Source: Bacteriovoracaceae bacterium (lineage in GTDB: Bacteria > Bdellovibrionota > Bacteriovoracia > Bacteriovoracales > Bacteriovoracaceae). From it: 27,647 nucleotides of DNA. This document shows positions 13,191 through 21,835 of the stretch, piece after piece; position 1 is the stretch's first letter, and each line of letters starts with the position of its first letter. The stretch covers positions 1-27,647 of the forward strand of contig CANEVK010000002.1 of the NCBI GenBank assembly GCA_947442115.1, read 5' to 3'. Position numbers and translations under genes: made by a program. The notes under the pieces were generated by a model that saw only the letters and a program-made list of their open reading frames with translations, made no database searches and was not told where the DNA came from.

Positions 13191-15260
13191 ATGAAACGCA
13201 TTTTACAAAAAACATTTTTAACTTTTCTCGTCTATGCATCGACCTCTTATGGCTGGGCCAATAATCATTCCATCAAACCACAAAAAATTGACATTATTAT
13301 TGCTGAACAAATTGCTAAGCTCATGCTTCAAATTGGGAAGAATGAAGTTAAAACTGATTTTGTCGAAAAGCTTTCAAGAGAAATTGGTAAGTCAAAAAAC
13401 TTCCAACCCTTCAGTAGCTGGAGTAATTCCGTTCAGAAAATAAGTAAGGAAAAAACCAGCAAAGATCTTATTATTTACTGCAAGCAATTTAATCACCAGG
13501 CGATGCTGTTTCCACTGGAGAAGATCCTCGATAGGATTGCAGGTAACTTTTGTCGTGAAAAATCATTAATTCTCATTCAAAAAGATATCGAAAAAAACCG
13601 TTCAATTTCCGATGATGCAATTCAATTTATTGAGGAAAATCTTAAATACTATCTGACAAAAAAAAATAAAAAGCATTTTGCAGAATTTATTCAGAAACAA
13701 TCAAGTTATCCTGATGTTTTAAAAAAACTCTCACAAGACATTACAACTTATAGTGTCCAACATGAGATAGTCCCCACGCAAGAAGTGCTTAAGGACATCC
13801 TCATCAACGAAGAAATTACCAAATTGATTCAAGACAAAGGCTATAACCTTGTTCAAAACAAAAATGTTTTTTATGGCGAATTCGGCAAGCTGATTGAACA
13901 AAGCTATAAATCACTCGACACAAACCCAGACCAGGCCAAGGTTAAAGAGCAGCTGAGTTATTTAAAAAACTATCTTGAACTCAACCAAGATCATCTCCCA
14001 CTAAGTCTTTGTCTCACTCGACTTAATGATTTTGCCAAAGCTGTCTTTAGAGCTAAATTTGATGATCTTTCCCGTGATATATTAAAATATGTGATTAAGA
14101 AAAATAACAAAGAGATCCAAGAAGATGCTCTCTACTTTTATCTTTGGACTTACATAAGCAAAAATGATTTTAAGGAAGCCCTCAATCAAGCCAAAAGATT
14201 CGACCTGACTCATACAAAAACTAAGATTATTGATCCAAGGCTTAAATTTTGGTTGGCCCATATTTTTGAACAATTAAATGAATCTAAAGAATCCATTCGA
14301 TTTTATGAAGACATCATTTTAAACAATCCCCTGAGCTTTTATGCCATCATGTCAGTTAAAAAAATTCAATCTTTGAATCCTGACTCTCCTCATGCCCAGT
14401 ACTACAATCAGGCAATCCATCAAAATCAGGAAATATCGGTGACCGATCTGCAAATCTTAGATGCAGACTACCTCTCATCTTTGACGAGACTCAAGGCGTG
14501 GGCGACCATTGACTCACAAAAAATGATGAGGCTTGAAATAAAACGCCTCAGGCTCCACAGCATCCCAAATTTTGTGGTGACACAAGCAACTGAGAAACAG
14601 GCGAATGCAAAATCAGAGCTGCATCTCTTGAATGCTCAGATCATGCTCGAATCTAAGAACTTTCTTACGACCTTCAAGTACCTTTATGAAGCCCTTGACC
14701 GTAAAGAAGTGAAATTTAACAGGGCCCTCCTGAAGGTACTCTATCCAGATCCCTACTTTAATGACCTGAAAAAAATAGTTAAAAAACATAATCTTGATCC
14801 AATCGTCGTACTCTCTCTCGTTCGTCAGGAGTCCGTTTTCAATCCTCTCGCCAAGTCTCCCGTTGGTGCCAGGGGCCTGATGCAGATCATGCCTGCAACT
14901 GCCCGAAGAGTAAGAAAAGGAACCAGAGATAAACACCTCATTACCCCACAAACGAACATGGAAATCGGGACAACATACTTTAAGGGTCTTATGAAGCGTT
15001 ATGAAGATAATCTCGTCTATGTTCTAGCTGCCTACAATGCTGGAGAAGGAAGAGTTGATAGGTGGAGAGGATCTTTGTTTGATTCTGAGCAAAACATTTT
15101 AAGAAACATAGAATCCATTCCATTTTTAGAGACTCGAAATTATGTGAAGCTCATCTTTAGAAATATTTTCTTTTATAAATTACTTGAGTCTGAAAAACAG
15201 AACACGGACTCCTCTCACTACAACACCATATTTGACGTCAAACTAGGCTTCAAAAACTAG
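13191..15260 (+). CDS. Slt70-like soluble lytic transglycosylase
   Basis: 689 residues with a signal peptide (MKRILQKTFLTFLVYASTSYG, cleavage probably after GWA, residue 23). Residues about 30-520 are alpha-helical with TPR-like pairs, the ring-shaped U/L domain of the Slt70 family. The C-terminal SLT domain holds VRQESVFNP with catalytic Glu547, then SPVGARGLMQIMPATA (about 557-572), and LAAYNAGEGRVDRW (from about residue 611), all hallmark motifs of GH23 family 1. It cleaves the MurNAc-GlcNAc bond of peptidoglycan, forming 1,6-anhydroMurNAc ends, in the periplasm. E. coli Slt70 is about 645 residues, so the length fits. An ABC ATPase starts 10 bases after its stop, suggesting co-transcription. 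Confidence 0.93.
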   Translation: MKRILQKTFLTFLVYASTSYGWANNHSIKPQKIDIIIAEQIAKLMLQIGKNEVKTDFVEKLSREIGKSKNFQPFSSWSNSVQKISKEKTSKDLIIYCKQFNHQAMLFPLEKILDRIAGNFCREKSLILIQKDIEKNRSISDDAIQFIEENLKYYLTKKNKKHFAEFIQKQSSYPDVLKKLSQDITTYSVQHEIVPTQEVLKDILINEEITKLIQDKGYNLVQNKNVFYGEFGKLIEQSYKSLDTNPDQAKVKEQLSYLKNYLELNQDHLPLSLCLTRLNDFAKAVFRAKFDDLSRDILKYVIKKNNKEIQEDALYFYLWTYISKNDFKEALNQAKRFDLTHTKTKIIDPRLKFWLAHIFEQLNESKESIRFYEDIILNNPLSFYAIMSVKKIQSLNPDSPHAQYYNQAIHQNQEISVTDLQILDADYLSSLTRLKAWATIDSQKMMRLEIKRLRLHSIPNFVVTQATEKQANAKSELHLLNAQIMLESKNFLTTFKYLYEALDRKEVKFNRALLKVLYPDPYFNDLKKIVKKHNLDPIVVLSLVRQESVFNPLAKSPVGARGLMQIMPATARRVRKGTRDKHLITPQTNMEIGTTYFKGLMKRYEDNLVYVLAAYNAGEGRVDRWRGSLFDSEQNILRNIESIPFLETRNYVKLIFRNIFFYKLLESEKQNTDSSHYNTIFDVKLGFKN

Positions 15261-15270
15261 AATTTTACTC

Positions 15271-16149
15271 ATGATTAAAAATAAAGAAATTATTATAAAT
15301 AACCTGACCAAAACATATAATAAAAAGACTATCCTCAATGATCTTAGTTTCAAAATTCGGCCCGGAAAATTTACGACACTTTTAGGTGCAAATGGCAGTG
15401 GAAAATCAACATTGCTTAATCTACTTTCAGGTCAAGTCTTTCCAGATGGTGGAGAGGTTTTAGTGAACAATGAAAGTCTCCATCAACTGAATTTTCCTTT
15501 TGCGAAGGACATCTTTTTTATCCATGAGAAAATAGATTATGACTTTGATTTTAACATTAGGACTTTCATTGATCTCATGCTTGAGCGATGGCCTAATTGG
15601 AATTCAACTCTTTTCGATCAAATGCAAAAAGAACGAAAGATCGATTTAGATAAAAAGTTTCAAGAGTTTTCTCGTGGGCAAAAGATGCAGATTGTCCTCA
15701 TGATCGCCATCGCCTCCCAAGCGAGCATACTTTTGATTGATGAAGTCACTTCTGTAATTGATGTTTATGGGAGAAAGTACTTTCTGGATTTACTCGAAAA
15801 ACAGGTTAAATCCGGCAGAACCGTCGTGATGACGACAAATATTATCAACGAGCTCGAGTTCTATACTGATCATCTTATTGTTTTAAAGGACTCTAATATT
15901 GTTTTAAATCAACCGAGTACTGAAATACCTAATGTCTTTTTTAAAATCAGGCAACCACCTGGGGTGACTCATCCTCTATTTCAGAATCCAGCTTGTATTT
16001 GGGCGGGGATTAATTCAGATCGTTCAGTTTCTTATATTGTCCCTGCCAATTCTATAAGGGCAGACAGTATTCCCACCGAATTTTTAGACCGAAGAAAGTC
16101 ATCCCTAGAGGATGTTTTTATTTATTTTTTCACGAGTCTCTTAGATTAA
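15271..16149 (+). CDS. ABC transporter ATP-binding protein with altered H-loop
   Basis: 292 residues. Walker A GANGSGKST is at 39-47, signature FSRGQ at 133-137, and Walker B ILLIDE at 153-158 with the catalytic Glu. The usual DEPTSGLD continues here as DEVTSVID. The switch histidine expected after Walker B (family STH/ATH) is Asn190 in MTTNIINELE, and the Q-loop region reads FFIHEKIDYDF without an obvious Gln. About 80 residues follow the core as a small C-terminal domain. The overall layout resembles CcmA/YtrB-type export ATPases that pair with a single permease. No RBS is visible (AATTTTACTC before ATG), so translation may depend on the upstream gene. The permease gene starts 5 bases after the stop. 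The substrate is unknown. Confidence 0.88.
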   Translation: MIKNKEIIINNLTKTYNKKTILNDLSFKIRPGKFTTLLGANGSGKSTLLNLLSGQVFPDGGEVLVNNESLHQLNFPFAKDIFFIHEKIDYDFDFNIRTFIDLMLERWPNWNSTLFDQMQKERKIDLDKKFQEFSRGQKMQIVLMIAIASQASILLIDEVTSVIDVYGRKYFLDLLEKQVKSGRTVVMTTNIINELEFYTDHLIVLKDSNIVLNQPSTEIPNVFFKIRQPPGVTHPLFQNPACIWAGINSDRSVSYIVPANSIRADSIPTEFLDRRKSSLEDVFIYFFTSLLD

Positions 16150-16154
16150 AAACT

Positions 16155-17426
16155 ATGAAAACTTTATTCAAGATATTTTTTAAAGACTTCCATTTTAATG
16201 TCCTTAAGATTTTACTACTGATGATCACGAGCTTTGTAATTGCTCTCTACGCACCATCAATCGGTCTTTCACCACAAATTTCAACTATAGTGACCACTCT
16301 TTCTGTGATTGTATTAATTTTTTCTCCTTCGCTCCTTTTGTTTGTAAATACAAAATTTTATTCAAATGTCCCCTGGCTCCTTAATCAAAACTTTAATCGA
16401 ACTGAGCTTTTAAAGTTTTTCCTCCTTTCTCAGTTTATAAGATTTATTCTGATGAATTTCTTATATCTTTGTTACACTTTTATTATTTTTTTAATTCCGA
16501 CAAAGATCGAGCCTCTTTTTGATTCTCATATTACGGCGATGGATTATTACTACCTCTATTTTGTCCTTGTCGGTGGCTGGATCTTTTTTTTATTACCTAT
16601 GCATGTAAAATATGCAAATCAACTCCAATCGCAAAAAATACTAAAACTTGACTCAAGCAATGTTTTTATCATTTTAGCCCTGATTTCTTTTGTGATCACG
16701 TCAAAGGAACCCGTACTTCCAGATCTCTATTACTTGATGCTTTTCTTAGGTTCTTGGGCTTTTTTTGTGACACAAATGTTTAATTTTCATTTTAAGCTCT
16801 TCCCAGAAAAGAAAATGAAAATTTATTCACTCATCATTTCAATCATCATTATTCTTCCTGCATTCGGAGGGATTGAAGTGCTTAAAAATATTGTCTTAGA
16901 TCCTCGTTACAGTACTTTAGAGCGAGCTGATATCATTATTGGCCTTGATGAACTGACCCCAAATCTTGAAAAGAAAGAAAAGATCAATTTACTACTGAAT
17001 TCCACACCATCTACTTACCGCAGTCTTTTGAAAATTTTTGGCAATGATTTAACACTTGAAGAAATTTTTTCGGCAACTCTTAATCCTCGTAAAGCACAGC
17101 ACTTTATTAACTATGCCTCACGTCCTTATTCCCTCGAGGACGTTTCTAAGATCATTCATTTCATGACGATTTTGAAGAAAAAGTACTCCTTAGGATACGA
17201 TTTTGATCGTTATTCATATTCATTTTTCAACCAGCAAGAGTGTGACAGGCCTTATTTGGAATCTCTTATCGCCAATCCTGAAAGTTTTTCTCAATTGGGA
17301 GCGATTTATATGGCCCATAAAAATTTGAAAAAAGAAGAATTTATCTCTTTCTACCAAGCTCATGTAGAAAGCTTAAGTCCATCCATTAAGGCAGATGAGC
17401 ACATCCAAAAATGGCTTAAAAACTAG
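16155..17426 (+). CDS. ABC transporter permease, multi-pass, with C-terminal soluble region
   Basis: 423 residues. About seven hydrophobic segments can be seen: about 15-35 (VLKILLLMITSFVIAL), 40-66, 86-113, 130-150, 170-183, 188-208 and 222-242 (SLIISIIIILPAFGGI). The pattern resembles the ABC-2-type permeases that partner single ATPases. From about residue 250 to the end (about 170 residues) no membrane segment remains; this part is charged and helical, includes ADIIIGLDELTPNLEKKEK, and has no motif I recognise. An added C-terminal domain of this size is unusual for the class. The gene is tightly linked to the ATPase and ends convergent with ychF, overlapping it by 4 bases. The substrate is not predictable. 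Confidence 0.78.
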   Translation: MKTLFKIFFKDFHFNVLKILLLMITSFVIALYAPSIGLSPQISTIVTTLSVIVLIFSPSLLLFVNTKFYSNVPWLLNQNFNRTELLKFFLLSQFIRFILMNFLYLCYTFIIFLIPTKIEPLFDSHITAMDYYYLYFVLVGGWIFFLLPMHVKYANQLQSQKILKLDSSNVFIILALISFVITSKEPVLPDLYYLMLFLGSWAFFVTQMFNFHFKLFPEKKMKIYSLIISIIIILPAFGGIEVLKNIVLDPRYSTLERADIIIGLDELTPNLEKKEKINLLLNSTPSTYRSLLKIFGNDLTLEEIFSATLNPRKAQHFINYASRPYSLEDVSKIIHFMTILKKKYSLGYDFDRYSYSFFNQQECDRPYLESLIANPESFSQLGAIYMAHKNLKKEEFISFYQAHVESLSPSIKADEHIQKWLKN

Positions 17427-18532
17427 ACATTAAACTTGAAGTGAATGACATCACCATCTTTCACTTCGTACTCTTTACCTTCCATACGAAATTTTCCGGC
17501 CTCTTTCACTTTGGATTCAGATCCAAGAGCAAATAAGTCATTACAGTGATAGATTTCTGCTTTAATGAATCCACGTTCAAAATCGGAGTGGATCACACCT
17601 GCAGCTTGTGGGGCCTTAGCACCTTTTGGAAAAGTCCAAGCACGCACTTCTTTCACACCAGCAGTGAAGTAAGTGTACATATCGAGCATTTCATAACCAG
17701 CTCGTATCATTTTTGAAAGACCTGATTCTTCGATGCCAATATCTTTTAAGAAAGCTTCTTTTTCTTCTTTTGATTCTAATGCTGCAATCTCAGATTCAAT
17801 TTTTCCACAGATGGTGATGACTTTTGATCCTTCTTTGGCGGCAATCTCACGCACTTTTTTTACGTGCTCATTTTCTTCTAAAATATTTCCTTCATCCACA
17901 TTACAAACATAAAGCATCTTCTTCATCGTGATGAGATGAATATCAGAAATAGCGTCAACCTCATCAGCATCAAGAGCAAGGGAGCGGGCCGGAAGACCTT
18001 CCTCGAGAGTTTTTACTAAACGCTCTAAGATAGGTTTAGAAATTTTAGCTTTCTCCTGAACTTTTTTATCTTGAGACTTAAGATACTTATCAAGAGTTTG
18101 AATTCTTTTTGTCACTGATTCTAAATCCGCAAGGGCAAGTTCAATATTAATCACTTCAATATCTGAAACAGGATCAACTTTCCCTGCCACGTGAACAATA
18201 TCATTATCTTCAAAACAACGAACCACATGACAAATGGCGCCGACCTGACGGATATGTCCTAAGAATTGGTTCCCAAGACCTTCACCTTTTGAAGCACCCT
18301 TAACCAGTCCTGCAATATCCACAAATTCAGTAATCGCTGGAATAACTTTTTCTGGGCCCACAATTTTAGCAATCTTTTCAAGGCGCTCATCGGGAACATG
18401 AACCACACCAACATTTGGCTCGATGGTACAAAAAGGATAGTTAGCAGCTTCGGCTGGAGCGGAAGTAAGGGCCGAAAAAATAGTTGATTTACCCACGTTT
18501 GGTAAGCCTACAATTCCACAGTTCATACCCAT
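17423..18532 (-). CDS. ychF: YchF/OLA1-family ribosome-associated ATPase
   Basis: 369 residues, the typical YchF length. G1 loop GLPNVGKST is at 9-17, the switch region is PFCTIEPNVGVV, and G3 is DIAGLVKGASKGEGLGNQFL. The G4 motif is NVDE in place of NKxD, the change that makes YchF prefer ATP to GTP. The C-terminal TGS domain includes AWTFPKGAKAPQAAGVIHSDFERGFIKAE. YchF binds ribosomes and is linked to stress responses and translation start choice. AGGAG lies 7 bases before the ATG. The position directly after pth (10-base gap) is the classical prs-pth-ychF order. Confidence 0.97.
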   Translation of the reverse strand: MGMNCGIVGLPNVGKSTIFSALTSAPAEAANYPFCTIEPNVGVVHVPDERLEKIAKIVGPEKVIPAITEFVDIAGLVKGASKGEGLGNQFLGHIRQVGAICHVVRCFEDNDIVHVAGKVDPVSDIEVINIELALADLESVTKRIQTLDKYLKSQDKKVQEKAKISKPILERLVKTLEEGLPARSLALDADEVDAISDIHLITMKKMLYVCNVDEGNILEENEHVKKVREIAAKEGSKVITICGKIESEIAALESKEEKEAFLKDIGIEESGLSKMIRAGYEMLDMYTYFTAGVKEVRAWTFPKGAKAPQAAGVIHSDFERGFIKAEIYHCNDLFALGSESKVKEAGKFRMEGKEYEVKDGDVIHFKFNV

Positions 18533-18542
18533 ATTCTTTCTC

Positions 18543-19112
18543 CTAAGCTAAAAGATTCTTTTTATTATAAATTCCGACTTTATTTATTCCCTCTACCATA
18601 CAGGAGAGCATCGGGTCATGTAATTTCTCAAGAAGAAGCGGAAGTTGCACCTGCTCTTCTTTGCTAAAAGGGCTAAGTACGTAATTTGCAACGGATCCAT
18701 GCACAGGTCGACCTATTCCCACTCGCATACGCCCAAACTGATCAGTTCCCAGGCATTGAGCAATTGATTTCAATCCATTGTGGCCCGCTAGCCCTCCACC
18801 CATCTTAAAATGGACCTGCCCGAAGGGGATATCGAGTTCATCGTGGATAACTAAAATGCGCTCGGGCGAAATCTTGAAAAAAGCGGCCAAAGGTTGCACC
18901 GACTCTCCGGAGAGATTCATGAAGGTCTGTGGTTTTACAGCGTAGAATTTATGCCCTTTATGAGTGGCCTCTGCGTACAGACCTTTAAACTTTGATTTCC
19001 AATTGGCCCCTTGAAAGGTGGGCGTATGGTCTAATAAAAGCCAAGCAATATTGTGTCTTGTTGCTGCATAGTCTGAACCTGGATTTCCGACACCAACAAC
19101 AAGATCAAACAT
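18543..19112 (-). CDS. pth: Peptidyl-tRNA hydrolase
   Basis: 189 residues from the ATG at 19112. This start gives MFDLVVGVGNPGSDYAATRHN, putting the catalytic His at position 20 exactly as in E. coli Pth; a frame extended to 19208 would overlap prs and add 32 residues foreign to the family. Other signatures are VKPQTFMNLSGESV, ILVIHDELDIPFGQV and GGLAGHNGLKSI. The enzyme releases peptides from tRNAs dropped by ribosomes. The ATG is separated from the prs stop by a single base and has no clear RBS, so translation is probably by termination-reinitiation. Confidence 0.97.
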   Translation of the reverse strand: MFDLVVGVGNPGSDYAATRHNIAWLLLDHTPTFQGANWKSKFKGLYAEATHKGHKFYAVKPQTFMNLSGESVQPLAAFFKISPERILVIHDELDIPFGQVHFKMGGGLAGHNGLKSIAQCLGTDQFGRMRVGIGRPVHGSVANYVLSPFSKEEQVQLPLLLEKLHDPMLSCMVEGINKVGIYNKKNLLA

Positions 19113-19113
19113 A

Positions 19114-20058
19114 CTAAATGAAAAGGGAACTGACTGAATCGTGATTAAATGTACGATGAATGGCCTTGGCCAAAATGTCAGCAGTAGAAATGACTTTAAT
19201 TTTATCAACTTTTTTAGCTTCAGGACTTAGCGGGATGGTATCAGTCACAATCACCTGCTCAAGCTCAGAGCATTCAGCAATACGATTAACGGCAGGATCG
19301 GAGAAAACAGGATGGGTAGCAGCTGCATAGATTCTATTGGCGCCATTTTTCTTAAGAGCAATGGCCGCCTGAACAAGAGTTCCTGCGGTATCAATCATGT
19401 CATCAATAATAATACAGTCCTTGCCTTTCACATCACCGATCACATTCATGGCTTCGGCCACATTTGGTCCGGTTCGGCGCTTATCAATAAGGGCCAGTTC
19501 AGTAGAAAGTTTTTTAGCAAAATGACGGACTCTCTCTACTCCACCTGCATCAGGTGAAATACAGATAAGATTTTCTCGATTTAAATTTTTAGTGATGTAA
19601 TCCAAAAGCACAGGAGAGGCGAAAATATTATCAAAAGGAATATTGAAAAAACCCTGAATCTGTCCTGCGTGAAGATCCATCGTCACAACCCGTGAAGCTC
19701 CGGCGACCGTTAACATATCGGCCACAAGTTTGGCCGTAATCGGTGTTCGAGGGGCGGATTTTCGATCTTGTCGAGAGTAGCCATAATGAGGAACAACCGC
19801 TGTGATCGAATTGGCAGAGGCCCGCTTGAGAGCATCAATAATAATCAACAGCTCCATCAAGTTTTCATTCACTGGAGCACAGGTCGACTGAATCACAAAA
19901 ACATCCGCGCCACGGACATTTTTTTCAATCTCACAGTAAACTTCACCGTTTGCGAAGCGTCTAAGCTGAGGATTTACGAGAGGAACATCTAAAAATTCAG
20001 AGATTTTTTTTGAAAGAGTTGGATTTGAGGTACCCGAGACTAGAACGATTCGTCTCAC
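19114..20058 (-). CDS. prs: Ribose-phosphate pyrophosphokinase (PRPP synthetase)
   Basis: 314 residues, matching bacterial class I enzymes. The start is GTG with AAGGAG 6 bases upstream, and the product begins MRRIVLVSGTSNPTLSKKI. Signatures: the PHYGYSRQDRK ATP-binding loop (90-100), DLHAGQIQGFF (128-138), and the PRPP-binding loop IIIDDMIDTAGT (216-227). It makes PRPP from ribose 5-phosphate and ATP for nucleotide, His and Trp synthesis. tRNA-Gln lies 24 bases upstream on the same strand with a promoter before it, so prs may be read through from the tRNA promoter. The rplY/ctc gene often found between prs and pth is absent. Confidence 0.97.
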   Translation of the reverse strand: MRRIVLVSGTSNPTLSKKISEFLDVPLVNPQLRRFANGEVYCEIEKNVRGADVFVIQSTCAPVNENLMELLIIIDALKRASANSITAVVPHYGYSRQDRKSAPRTPITAKLVADMLTVAGASRVVTMDLHAGQIQGFFNIPFDNIFASPVLLDYITKNLNRENLICISPDAGGVERVRHFAKKLSTELALIDKRRTGPNVAEAMNVIGDVKGKDCIIIDDMIDTAGTLVQAAIALKKNGANRIYAAATHPVFSDPAVNRIAECSELEQVIVTDTIPLSPEAKKVDKIKVISTADILAKAIHRTFNHDSVSSLFI

Positions 20059-20082
20059 TCTGAACTCCTTAGAGATAAAAGG

Positions 20083-20157
20083 TGGTAGGGGTGGCAGGGT
20101 TCGAACCTGCGTATGGCAGAATCAAAATCTGCTGACTTACCACTTGTCGACACCCCT
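20083..20157 (-). tRNA. tRNA-Gln (anticodon UUG)
   Basis: 75 bases on the minus strand including an encoded CCA. Acceptor arm AGGGGTG pairs with CACCCCT, the D arm is GAC...GTC with GTGG in the loop, the anticodon stem GCAGA/TCTGC encloses TTTTGAT (anticodon TTG, reading CAA), and the T arm is GCAGG-TTCGAAC-CCTGC. All stems are perfect. The first acceptor pair is A-U, a weak pair of the kind glutaminyl-tRNA synthetase favours. Confidence 0.95.
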
Positions 20158-20183
20158 ACAAAGGAACTTTTAAACGTCCAACG

Positions 20184-20212
20184 ACTATAGATTACCCAAA
20201 GCTTTTTTGCAA
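20184..20212 (-). promoter_or_regulatory. Sigma-70-like promoter for tRNA-Gln (and perhaps prs-pth-ychF)
   Basis: On the minus strand TTGCAA (20207-20212), a 17-base spacer, then TATAGT (20184-20189). The predicted transcription start is near 20177, about 20 bases before the tRNA 5' end. Confidence 0.65.
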
Positions 20213-20321
20213 GTCATCCAGTTTATGATTTCCAGCTTTTTTATGGATCAGGTCTTTCCACATCCCGAGGGATTTTATAAAGTTTTCTGAAGTTATTTTT
20301 TAGTTCTAACAGGGAGCTTCC

Positions 20322-21803
20322 GTGACCGTTACTAGGTTTGCTTTATTTTTACTTTTTGTTTCTACTCTCAGCATCAATTTTGCCCAGGCCCTACCTATCG
20401 ATTGGTCCGGGGTTTTTGGCGCTGACACTCACCTCATCTCGAACACCTGTAAGAGTGGGGATAATGTGACGAAAGCGGATCCACGTGATGGAACTCAAGG
20501 CATTTCAGGAGACTGTAACGCAAGTTTTCAAACTTATGTTTTTAAGCTCAATCCGCAAATGATTGTGAATGATGGAGTGACACTGAAAGGTGAATTTTCC
20601 ACGGGGCATATCCGCGGTGGGTTTGCTGGTGATAATTCGGCCAATAACCAAGATGGCTCGGGAAATAACTCTTATTTTTTCACCACACCTGCTCAACGCA
20701 GCTCGCTTAATGTGAATCAAATGTACATGGAGCTTTATGCCGATACAGCTCTGGTGAAAATTGGACGCATGAGTAAGCACTACGGACTTGGGATTGTTTT
20801 TGATGATGGCAATGATCCGTGGGACCGCTTCCTCACGATGTATGATGGGATTGATGCGGAAATGAAAGTGGGGAATTTTAGCTTGATTCCTTACTGGGCG
20901 AAGATTTCAAGTTACAGTGAGACTTCTACGAAAGCTGAACCGAATGGCAGCTTTGATGTGCGTGAAGCCGGTGTCACCGCTAAGTATGATAATAAGAACC
21001 AAGACCTTGTCGTGAGTGTGCTTTATGCCAAACGCTCATCTGAATCAAAGAATGCTCTTTATAACTCAGATCCGGATGATACTACGGCCCCATCAACTCC
21101 AAATACATTCAATCGTGGCAAAACCGAAATCACTGTGATTGAACCGTTTGTTTCAAAGAAGTGGAATAAACTTAAAGTTTCAGCCGAGGCTTCTTTGCAA
21201 TCCGGTGATTATGGCAAAGTTTACGATAACACAATCAAATCAAGTCTCTCCTCTCAAGCGTATATTTTAGACGCCAAGTATGAACTGAATCCTAAGTGGG
21301 AAATTGGCGCTGTTCTTGGACAAGTCAGCGGAGATGATGGCTCGAGTGATGAATTTGAAGCTTCTTATCTTCACCCAAATTTTCACGTGGCAGATTTCAT
21401 GTTTCGTTATAACTATGCTGCCTTTTCTGAAGGTGGAAGAAGTATTTTTGATGCTTCGATCATGAACACACGTTTTTATAAACTTCATGCGAATTATAAA
21501 GCGGATAAGTGGACATGGAAATCGGCCTTGATTATTGCTAAGGCGATGGAAACAGCTCAAACAGGTAAGAGAGCTTATCACCATGAAGAAAGTTACTCTT
21601 TTAGTTCAGGTCAATCTCAATCCGATAATCTCGGCTGGGAATTAGATTTTGGATTTGATTACCGCTGGAATCCGAATGTGACGATCTCTGGTTATTATGG
21701 TTATTGGAAAGTTGGAGACTATTATTCTTTCACCAACGATACAGATACACTCTCCCTCAGTAATATGCACGGGGGCGGTCTCAAAGCCACTTTAGAATTT
21801 TAA
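20322..21803 (+). CDS. Porin-like outer-membrane beta-barrel protein
   Basis: 493 residues from a GTG start with AGGGAG 5 bases upstream. The signal peptide is MTVTRFALFLLFVSTLSINFAQA, cleaved probably after AQA. The mature protein shows alternating aromatic/polar strands with glycine- and aspartate-rich loops throughout: LNVNQMYMELYADTALVKIGRM, then DRFLTMYDGIDAEMKVG, and YELNPKWEIGAVLGQVSGDDGSSD. It ends GGGLKATLEF, with the C-terminal Phe of outer-membrane barrels. Two cysteines (in NTCKSG and GDCNAS) near the mature N-terminus could form a disulfide. The size suits a 16-18-strand porin or a substrate-specific channel, but I cannot assign a family. It is a single gene with its own terminator. 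Confidence 0.82.
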   Translation: MTVTRFALFLLFVSTLSINFAQALPIDWSGVFGADTHLISNTCKSGDNVTKADPRDGTQGISGDCNASFQTYVFKLNPQMIVNDGVTLKGEFSTGHIRGGFAGDNSANNQDGSGNNSYFFTTPAQRSSLNVNQMYMELYADTALVKIGRMSKHYGLGIVFDDGNDPWDRFLTMYDGIDAEMKVGNFSLIPYWAKISSYSETSTKAEPNGSFDVREAGVTAKYDNKNQDLVVSVLYAKRSSESKNALYNSDPDDTTAPSTPNTFNRGKTEITVIEPFVSKKWNKLKVSAEASLQSGDYGKVYDNTIKSSLSSQAYILDAKYELNPKWEIGAVLGQVSGDDGSSDEFEASYLHPNFHVADFMFRYNYAAFSEGGRSIFDASIMNTRFYKLHANYKADKWTWKSALIIAKAMETAQTGKRAYHHEESYSFSSGQSQSDNLGWELDFGFDYRWNPNVTISGYYGYWKVGDYYSFTNDTDTLSLSNMHGGGLKATLEF

Positions 21804-21807
21804 GCCT

Positions 21808-21835
21808 AGGGCCCTCGCAAGAGGGCCTTTTTTTT
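21808..21835 (+). terminator. Intrinsic terminator after the porin-like gene
   Basis: GGCCCTC (21810-21816), loop GCAA (a GNRA tetraloop), GAGGGCC (21821-21827), then eight T. It lies 4 bases after the stop and is shared in part with the convergent secreted-protein gene, whose stop at 21834 abuts the T-tract. Confidence 0.93.

Noticed and set aside
19113..19208. Extended N-terminus of pth
   Set aside because: It would overlap prs by about 95 bases and shift the catalytic His from its family position 20.
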